From NCBI GenBank assembly GCA_026770025.1, contig JAMXDE010000033.1, positions 620,001 to 684,000 on the forward strand: a stretch of 64,000 nucleotides of DNA. The letters run 5' to 3'. This DNA is from Craspedostauros australis (taxonomy: Eukaryota; Bacillariophyta; Bacillariophyceae; Mastogloiales; Achnanthaceae). How positions within the stretch are numbered: position 1 is the stretch's first letter; each line of letters begins with the position of its first letter. The position numbers and the translations under genes are program-made. Of the stretch, positions 57,333-64,000 are shown in pieces. Below the pieces are notes generated by a model. That model saw nothing but the letters and a program-made list of their open reading frames with translations. It was not told the origin of the DNA and made no database searches.

Positions 57333-60300
57333 ATGTTCAAGCACATCACCGTCGCCGCCCTCGTGGCCTCAGCATCCCTGCTGATCGCCACCCCTGGCGT
57401 CATGGCCACGGACGGCTGCGCCGTTGACACCTTTGGCGCCATCCTCGACAGCCTCCCCGACCAGACCGACAACCCGGCCGACATCCGCATCATCACCAAG
57501 ACCACAGCCGAAGTCCCCGTCTGCGTCTACGACCCCGTTGTTGCTGGCTCCGTCAGCTTCCTCAGCGCTGCGCCAGCCTCCACCTCGGCGCTCGAGAGCG
57601 ACACCACCATGTACCTCTTCGCCGAGAAGACGGGACTCGAGTACACCTCCGCCCTAGGATCCGTGAATCTGGACGTCCTCGTCTCCGAGCTCGTGGGCGG
57701 CGGATCCCGCCGAAGCCTCTCTCTCACCGAGTTCTTCGGCTACACCGGCTCCAACTACTGCGGAACCGGCTGGATGGACACCTTTAACGCCTGCATGACC
57801 TCCAAGCCGTGCCCAGGAGGGCAGAACAGCGAATGCGCCGACGGCCAGTCGTGCTTCGGAGGCATCAACTGCTCCGGCAACTCCTACGGCAGCACCGACC
57901 TCCCGTACTCAGGCCCCAAGTTCTGCGGCAGTTCTTGGACCGACGCATCCAACACCTGCGCCTCTGCCGCCCCGTGCCCAGGAGGACAGGACAATGAGTG
58001 CCCTGATGGCCTCAAGTGCTTCTCTGACATCAACTGCGCCACCTCCACCACCTACACCCCTCCTGTGGAATCTTCGAGCTACTCAGGCCCCAACTTCTGC
58101 GGCAGCTCCTGGACCGGCGCGAAGAACGGCTGTGCCACTGGCGCCCCATGTCCGGGAGGACAGAACGATGAGTGCCCCGACGGAGAGTCGTGCTTCGGAG
58201 GCATTACTTGCCCAACCCCCACCACCTACGGCGCCGGAAGCACTAGCTCCTTCCTCGGTGACAGTGCCGGATCCTCCTCCTCGGCTTCGAGCTACACAGG
58301 CCCCAACTTCTGCGGCAGCTCCTGGACCGGCGCGAATGACGGCTGTGCCACTGGTGCCCCGTGCCCAGGAGCACAGGACAGCGAATGTCCCGATGGCCAG
58401 TCATGCTTCGGAGGCATCACCTGCCCAACCCCCACCACCTATGGCAGCACTAGCACCAGCGCAGCAACTTCCGGCTACACAGGCCCCAACTTCTGCGGTA
58501 TCGACTGGATGAACGCAAAGAACATCTGCGCCGGGGGTGCTCCATGCCCAGGAGCACAGGACAGCGAATGTCCCGACGGCCTCAAGTGCTTCGGAGGCAT
58601 CACCTGCGAAACCCCAACCACCTACGGCAGCACTAGCACCAGCACAGCAACTTCCAGCTACTCAGGCCCCAACTTCTGCGGCAGCTCCTGGACCAGCGCG
58701 AACGACGGCTGTGCCACTGGTGCCCCGTGCCCAGGAGCACAGGATAGTGAGTGTCCCGACGGCCAGTCGTGCTTCGGGGGCATCACCTGCCCAACCCCAA
58801 CCACCTACGGCGCCGGAAGCACTAGCTCCTTCCTCGATGACACTGCCGGATCCTCCTCCTCGACTTCGAGCTACACAGGTCCCAACTTCTGTGGAACCTC
58901 CTGGACGGGCGCGAAGAACGGCTGTGCCACTGGCGCCCCGTGCCCAGGAGCACAAGACAGCGAATGTCCCGATGGCCAGTCGTGCTTCGGAGGCATCACC
59001 TGCCCAACTCCCACCACCTACGGCAGCACCAGCGCAGCAACTTCGGGCTACACAGCCCCCAACTTCTGCGGCAGCTCCTGGACCGACGCGAACAACAACT
59101 GTGCCACTGGTGCCCCATGCCCAGGAGCACAGGACAGTGAGTGTCCCGATGGCCAGTCGTGCTTCGGAGGTATCACCTGCCCAACTCCCACCACCTACGG
59201 CAGCGGAAGCACCAGCTCCTTCCTCGGTGGCAGTGCTGGATCCTCCTCGGCTTCGGGCTACACAGCCCCCAACTTCTGTGGAAGCTCCTGGACCAACGCG
59301 AACGACAACTGTGCCACTGGTGCCCCATGCCCAGGAGCACAGGATAGCGAATGTCCCGACGGCCAGTCATGCTTCGGAGGTATCACCTGCCCAACTCCCA
59401 CCACCTACGGCGCCGGAAGCACCAGCTCCTTCCTCGACAACACCACACCATCGTACACCGGCCCCTCGTTCTGTGGTGACAGCTGGTCGCTGGCGAATAC
59501 CAACTGCGCCACTGGTGCTCCATGCCCAGGAGGAACCGACGGCGAATGTCCCGGCGGCCAGTCGTGCTTCGGAGGCATCACCTGCCCAACCCCCACCACC
59601 TACGGTACCGGCGCTGCCCCAGTTCCAAACCTGAACTTCTGCGGCCCTACCTACGATGACGCGGAGGCTAACAAGTGCGGCAACGGTGCCCAGGCATGTC
59701 CAGGTGGAACCGCAGACGAGTGCCCAGGCAGCCAAGACTGTTTCAAGGTCTCCGCGTGCCCCGGAGCCGCCTACCTCGCAACTGAGCAAGAATCCAACGC
59801 CTCCGTCAAGGCAGTCGGCTCATCCCCGGACGCCAGCTTCGGAAACCCTTCGTCCCTGTCCGCATCCCTCCCAGACGGCACCTACAGCTCATACCTTCTC
59901 CACGCCGACTCCCCAGCGCAGTCCACCATCACGGCACTCCTGACCGGATCCATCCGCTTCCCAGGTCAAGAGGTGGTCGGAATCATGTTCTCCAGCGGCG
60001 CTCTCAGCTCCACCGACTCCATCTTCGGCCTCTCCTCCACGCAGTACGGCGGATCCAGCGCCAACCGCGGCTGGGAGGTCCAGAGCGAGTTCCAGGACTT
60101 CCTCACCGTCTCCGAATCGTGCGAGGTCGACGTGTCCGCCCTCACCTGCCCTGCAACAACCGCCACCGAGTGTGCCATCACCGCCAACCTCGGATCTGAG
60201 ATTGGCGCCGTCGGTGCCGCCTACTCCGGCGACGAAGTCCACGACGATCCATTTCCCAACATCAACACCGGCACCCCGCTCAACGGCCCCAACGGTCGCG

Positions 60301-61772
60301 ACGACACCACCGCGTTCCTCGTGGGAGGCGACTACCTCTCCCAGATCGCAGCCGAAGTCGAGGGTGGCATGGTCATCCTTGGCGACATGGACATCGACGC
60401 CACCGGTGCCAACTCCCTCGTCTACGCAGGATACGGTTCCGGAATCATCCCGCACGACGGAACGGACGTCATCAAGGTCGGTGGCAACATCAACCTCGAC
60501 CGCGACGTCGCCGTCATGGACTTTGCCAGCGGAGGTGGCATCATCCGTTACGGAGGATCGCTCACTGGAACCGGAACCTTCAAGATGGGCCCTCAGGCCC
60601 AGGCCATCCAAGATCCCAACCTCGACCTGTCCGCCTACGTCAAGGTCCTCGAAGACCTGAAGGCCAAGTCCGAGTACTGGGCGACCTTCACTCCAAACGG
60701 TGACTTCGAGGGTTACGGATACGGCAATCAGGCCACATTCCAGGCCGGCGCAGACAATGCCTGCATCCAGGTCTTCACTATCGAGGCCGCCGAGCTCGAC
60801 GCCAACTGGGGCATCAACGTGAAGTTCGACGCCAGCCTCGACGACAAGACCATCCTCATCAACGTCAACGCCCCACCGGGCGGAGTTGTCACCGTGAACA
60901 ACCTCGGATTCATCGATGGCGCCGGCAATCTCAACTACGCCTTCTCCTCGTCCGTGATCCAGAACATCATCTGGAACTTCCACGACGCCACCGTCCTCAA
61001 CCTCGGCCTCTGCGATCCAACCTCCAACCACTGCACCAGCGGAGAGTTCATGGGATCCATCATCGCGCCAAAGGCCAACATCGTCAACATGGCTCTCCCA
61101 GGACAGTCCGGACGCTTCGCCACCAGCGGAACAGTCGTGCACAAGTGGGGTGGATCCGAATTCCACAACTACCCATTCAACCCTCCATGCCCCCTGCCAC
61201 CTCCAGACAACCTCCCAGTTCCTCCGGAGTGCACCACCCTGCCACCCGGCCAGACCGATGCCCCCACCAGCTCACCAAAGCCACAGGGCTGCCCAACAGG
61301 AGTCACCCTGGTTGGACAGGTTGGTTCCTTGGGCTGGGTCTCAGGCGATGGCAGCATCCCGATCGAGATCGTCTCTGCGGATGATACCACCGTCACCTTC
61401 ACCGTGAGCTCCACCTGGAACACCGCCAACGTTGACAAACTGTACACCCAGCTCGAGGAGGACGCCAACGGCCTCCCCTCCACCGCATGCTACCTCGAGG
61501 AGGCAGTCGGCATGTCCAACGGGGAGACTTACACTGCCAAGTGCTCCATGTATTCCAAGACGGCCATTGTCGACATTTACGTCATCGATGAGGACCTCAG
61601 CAAGCAGAACACAGGCAAGACAATCAACGTGCCTGATTGCTGCCACAGCGAGGCCGGCACGCCGCAGGCCATGCACTACGTGGCCATGCTGCAGTGCACA
61701 CCGCAGCCATGCCCGCCGGGTCAAACCTCCACAAGACGTCTGGAGGGACGCGGAAACCTCCGTGCCAACTAA
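57333..61772 (+). CDS. Large secreted protein: eleven six-Cys repeats plus choice-of-anchor A domain, 1479 aa
   Basis: The start at 57333 is chosen because it opens a signal peptide (MFKHITVAALVASASLLIAT, ending near VMA); the frame extends upstream to 57084 without one. An N-terminal domain (about 26-130) ends in a basic RRS motif. Eleven repeats (about 141-810) follow the pattern FCG-x-SW...C...PCPGG...ECPDG-x-SCFGGI-x-C, six cysteines each, with Thr/Ser/Gly linkers. A region matching the bacterial choice-of-anchor A domain spans about 830-1285 (AFLVGGDYLSQIAAEVEGG, IIRYGGSLTGTG, SGEFMGSIIAPKANI, NYPFNPPCP). A Pro-rich linker then leads to a C-terminal domain with paired cysteines (VPDCCHSE, QPCPPGQ) and the tail RRLEGRGNLRAN. 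Such proteins are expected outside the cell, possibly binding wall or frustule carbohydrate; this is inference. No intron is evident. Confidence 0.9.
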   Translation: MFKHITVAALVASASLLIATPGVMATDGCAVDTFGAILDSLPDQTDNPADIRIITKTTAEVPVCVYDPVVAGSVSFLSAAPASTSALESDTTMYLFAEKTGLEYTSALGSVNLDVLVSELVGGGSRRSLSLTEFFGYTGSNYCGTGWMDTFNACMTSKPCPGGQNSECADGQSCFGGINCSGNSYGSTDLPYSGPKFCGSSWTDASNTCASAAPCPGGQDNECPDGLKCFSDINCATSTTYTPPVESSSYSGPNFCGSSWTGAKNGCATGAPCPGGQNDECPDGESCFGGITCPTPTTYGAGSTSSFLGDSAGSSSSASSYTGPNFCGSSWTGANDGCATGAPCPGAQDSECPDGQSCFGGITCPTPTTYGSTSTSAATSGYTGPNFCGIDWMNAKNICAGGAPCPGAQDSECPDGLKCFGGITCETPTTYGSTSTSTATSSYSGPNFCGSSWTSANDGCATGAPCPGAQDSECPDGQSCFGGITCPTPTTYGAGSTSSFLDDTAGSSSSTSSYTGPNFCGTSWTGAKNGCATGAPCPGAQDSECPDGQSCFGGITCPTPTTYGSTSAATSGYTAPNFCGSSWTDANNNCATGAPCPGAQDSECPDGQSCFGGITCPTPTTYGSGSTSSFLGGSAGSSSASGYTAPNFCGSSWTNANDNCATGAPCPGAQDSECPDGQSCFGGITCPTPTTYGAGSTSSFLDNTTPSYTGPSFCGDSWSLANTNCATGAPCPGGTDGECPGGQSCFGGITCPTPTTYGTGAAPVPNLNFCGPTYDDAEANKCGNGAQACPGGTADECPGSQDCFKVSACPGAAYLATEQESNASVKAVGSSPDASFGNPSSLSASLPDGTYSSYLLHADSPAQSTITALLTGSIRFPGQEVVGIMFSSGALSSTDSIFGLSSTQYGGSSANRGWEVQSEFQDFLTVSESCEVDVSALTCPATTATECAITANLGSEIGAVGAAYSGDEVHDDPFPNINTGTPLNGPNGRDDTTAFLVGGDYLSQIAAEVEGGMVILGDMDIDATGANSLVYAGYGSGIIPHDGTDVIKVGGNINLDRDVAVMDFASGGGIIRYGGSLTGTGTFKMGPQAQAIQDPNLDLSAYVKVLEDLKAKSEYWATFTPNGDFEGYGYGNQATFQAGADNACIQVFTIEAAELDANWGINVKFDASLDDKTILINVNAPPGGVVTVNNLGFIDGAGNLNYAFSSSVIQNIIWNFHDATVLNLGLCDPTSNHCTSGEFMGSIIAPKANIVNMALPGQSGRFATSGTVVHKWGGSEFHNYPFNPPCPLPPPDNLPVPPECTTLPPGQTDAPTSSPKPQGCPTGVTLVGQVGSLGWVSGDGSIPIEIVSADDTTVTFTVSSTWNTANVDKLYTQLEEDANGLPSTACYLEEAVGMSNGETYTAKCSMYSKTAIVDIYVIDEDLSKQNTGKTINVPDCCHSEAGTPQAMHYVAMLQCTPQPCPPGQTSTRRLEGRGNLRAN
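57753..59770 (+). repeat. Coding tandem repeat array, eleven units of about 60-80 codons
   Basis: DNA-level repetition is strongest in the middle units, which share long identical blocks such as gccaggagcacaggacagcg. This suggests recent unit duplication or homogenisation. The first two and last two units are more diverged. Some units share the linker GAGSTSSFL. Confidence 0.9.
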
Positions 61773-62091
61773 ATAACCAGAGCTGCATCGTTGGCATGCC
61801 TGGTCGGGAATGATCGGCTGTTGTTGTTGTTGTTGTTGTCCAGCATGCTCCCCAGAGGAGGATCAGTAGCAACAGCAGCAGGAGCCAGCCAACAACACAA
61901 TCAAACAATGAAAGCAAAACAAAAAGAAAGACAAAAGAACGGAAAAACAATCGTCCTTGGGATACTGAAGTGCAGGAGCAACCCATCCCAAGAGTCGACA
62001 ACACAGTCTCGCAACAGCACTCCTGCCATAGTACGAGTATTACACCACAATCATACCATGCTACTTAGAGTAGAACACTGCATACACAAAT

Positions 62092-62097
62092 AATAAA
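62092..62097 (+). terminator. Candidate polyadenylation signal
   Basis: AATAAA about 320 nt after the stop codon of the large secreted-protein gene. It is the only canonical hexamer I noticed in this 3' flank. Use in this organism is unproven. Confidence 0.3.
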
Positions 62098-62439
62098 ATT
62101 AGTAACGGGGATACACCAGATAACATTACCGCTCTGGGAAAAGTAGAGCTAGGGAGTTGCGGCGAACAGACAGAGCCAGGCTGAATCTGGATCGGCTTCC
62201 CAGGCATTCCGGAGCACAATGCTTGAGGTGCCCGTGTGGTACGGATACAACTGCCACACTCTCCGCAGATATGTCTGAATTTGAGACCCATACGAGGGCA
62301 GAGGGTGGAACTGTTTGTTCCCTTATGAGCCCGATCAGTGAGTCGACCAATCGTTTGAAATGAAGAGTGGAGTCGAATTTCTGGGATTTTCAAACTAAGC
62401 ACATATTCGCAATCTTCATAGATCTAAAACATATACCAA

Positions 62440-62640
62440 TCCATTCCAGTTCCGAGGTTGGCCGTATTTTAAGTTTTATGGACCGATGGATTTGCACATT
62501 CGTCCATCTCCTTCGGGTTTCAGCCTTTTGGCTACGACTACATCGATCCAAGTTAACCCTTTGCTGTTCTTCGTTTCAGCAAGTTTGTTCCGATTTTGAA
62601 TTGTTTAGTCTCCTTTTGAGGTGTTCCGATGAGACCATCC
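62440..62640 (+). repeat. Diverged remnant of the DDE transposon subterminal region
   Basis: Aligns with about 42850-43010. Shared pieces include ttttatggacc, tgcacatt, gatccaa, and further on tttgttc...attttgaatt with a following ttagtc. Order and spacing agree, but no transposase remnant or end sequence is recognised beyond it. Confidence 0.5.
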
Positions 62641-64000
62641 CACACCTCCTCCACGATAGCGCTAGTTGTAGAGTTTGGGGAGAAGCGGTGAGTGCGCGTT
62701 TACATCCACTCTATCCAGTGTTTGCATGATCCGTGATCTACGTCACCAAACTGGCTGCTGCGTCATGAACCACCAATCACAGCACGATGTGAATCATCAT
62801 CAACTGCGTTTCGTCGTGACGGAATGGTCAAGTTGCGTTGGTACTCCCGAAGTGTTTTGTGTCATGCTGCCTTCGTTCATTTTGGTACAATAGTTGATAA
62901 TTGCCTCAGACCCCAAGATGTGCGACTGGTTGAGAGCGCCAAACTCGAAACAACAACATGACAATGGCGGATCACAAACAAAAATTCTACAATGGCCACC
63001 CAACGGCATCGTCAGCGCCGCACCAACCAGCGGCCCAATGAAAAATCCGAGCACATCGCCGTCACCGCAATACAACGTTTGGTGTGTGGGCGAGAGGGGG
63101 CTGCGATAGCGGTTCATTTGGGGCCGCGGCAGGCCCCCGCGCAAACGTCGCAAATTTGCGGCAGATTGGCTCGTTGGATGTGGCCTGCGTGCTCCATACA
63201 CAGCCCACACCAACACCTTTCGAGGGTCAAGGCGCATCCAAGAGGCCATCACCAACGCGCCCACGAAGTTTGAGGGTCGGGGAGGATCGGGAAGGTGTCC
63301 GCGCGGAGGAAAAGGTGCAGGGCAAGAGTTTTGTTGGGCGGGTCGCGGCGTTCCCATCACATGGCTTTGGCAGTGAGGGGGAGGCATCATCAAGCCACCC
63401 AATCGCCAATTCGCCCGTACAAGATGCGTGCGCCACCAACGGAAGATGGTCCTGACGAAGTTTGCGCCTTCGATATTGTCTGAAAGAGGCTGCGGCCTCA
63501 AATGAGTACAGACAGGTCATTTTTTGGTGGGGCGCCCAAAAAAACAACGGCGTCATCATATGGAGGTGTACCATTGGTACCATTCATGCCCAGCCCCCTC
63601 TGGATGCATCAGCGCGTCGCCAGGGAGTGTGGTAATGCACGAGGGGCACGTGGAGGGGCTGAAAGGGTCATGTGGATGAGGTATGGATCCGTATCCATAC
63701 TGCGTCCGGCTTGCAAATCGTTTTTTGAAATCGCTCTTTTTCAGTGTATCGACACTTTGGGGCATGCAATGTGGCAGAAATGTTCTGTCCTTCATGGAGT
63801 GGATAGATGGGGAGCATACAGAGCCATTGTGGTGCGCAGTTTACAGAAATACCAGGATGATGATGATGGTCATGGGTGCTGAGGGGAGGGCAACATTGCT
63901 TGATCGAGAATTTTGTGAATCCACCACACAACAGTGTGGTGGACCAACATGACAATAAAAATAACTTCTATTTCAATCTACCTTCGATATTCTGATTCAT

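Larger units (their letters stand above)
61773..64000. other. Downstream region, no recognised gene
   Basis: Begins with the 3' flank of the secreted-protein gene and a (tgt)n tract near 61820. The stretch 62440-62640 resembles the subterminal part of the DDE transposon. Overlapping open frames on both strands at 62.9-63.9 kb (for example 62800-63501 minus and 63502-63882 plus) show no family I know. Confidence 0.5.

Noticed and set aside
59889..61166. 425-codon antisense frame in the choice-of-anchor A region
   Set aside because: Same cause; the sense frame has a signal peptide, repeats and a recognisable domain.
62800..63882. Open frames of up to 233 codons on both strands near the window end
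   Set aside because: No recognisable domain, basic and Pro-rich composition, and conflicting overlapping frames.

Overview
This is a eukaryotic window, most likely from a diatom (stramenopile). The signs are several Ty1/copia retrotransposons of the kind common in diatoms, secreted proteins with RRL-type basic motifs near the N or C terminus, a GT-AG intron of about 0.4 kb, and one large secreted protein built from six-cysteine repeats of a type I associate with diatom extracellular proteins. The species cannot be fixed by reading alone.

Only three host genes are well supported. Two are paralogues encoding secreted proteins of 395 and 394 residues (10791-12376 and 49577-51151). Each has a signal-peptide exon, one intron and a long second exon. 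They lie in two copies of a segmental duplication. Copy A is 9345-13036 + 27429-27554 + 32109-32340 + 39544-40231. Copy B is 42102-42284 + 48312-52829. A third partial copy (C) fills 1-861. The third gene (57333-61772) encodes a 1479-residue secreted protein with eleven six-cysteine repeats and a bacterial-type choice-of-anchor A domain.

The rest is mostly mobile DNA, and its order can be read from empty sites in the other duplicate copies. Copia-A (867-8417, minus) has an in-frame TGA in its reverse transcriptase and no matching target duplication. Copy A of the duplication carries three independent insertions. One is Copia-C (13037-27428, minus), a coding-defective element with almost identical LTRs, itself interrupted by the intact Copia-B (17358-24820, plus). 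The second is a decayed piggyBac-type DNA transposon (27555-32108). The third is the intact Copia-D (32341-39543, minus), whose LTRs look identical. Copy B carries a foreign copia-like integrase fragment (42285-48311) that is itself split by a DNA transposon with terminal inverted repeats of about 155 bp and an unassigned DDE transposase (42709-47261).

The most interesting points are: a coding-dead but recently mobile Copia-C, suggesting mobilisation in trans; a TGA at the same tryptophan codon in Copia-A and Copia-C; a conserved, unannotated region of about 420 residues with a CPLC/CVDC motif between Gag and protease in Copia-A, -B and -C; replacement-rich divergence between the two secreted paralogues; and 4-bp target duplications other than TTAA beside two DNA transposons that both begin GACCC.
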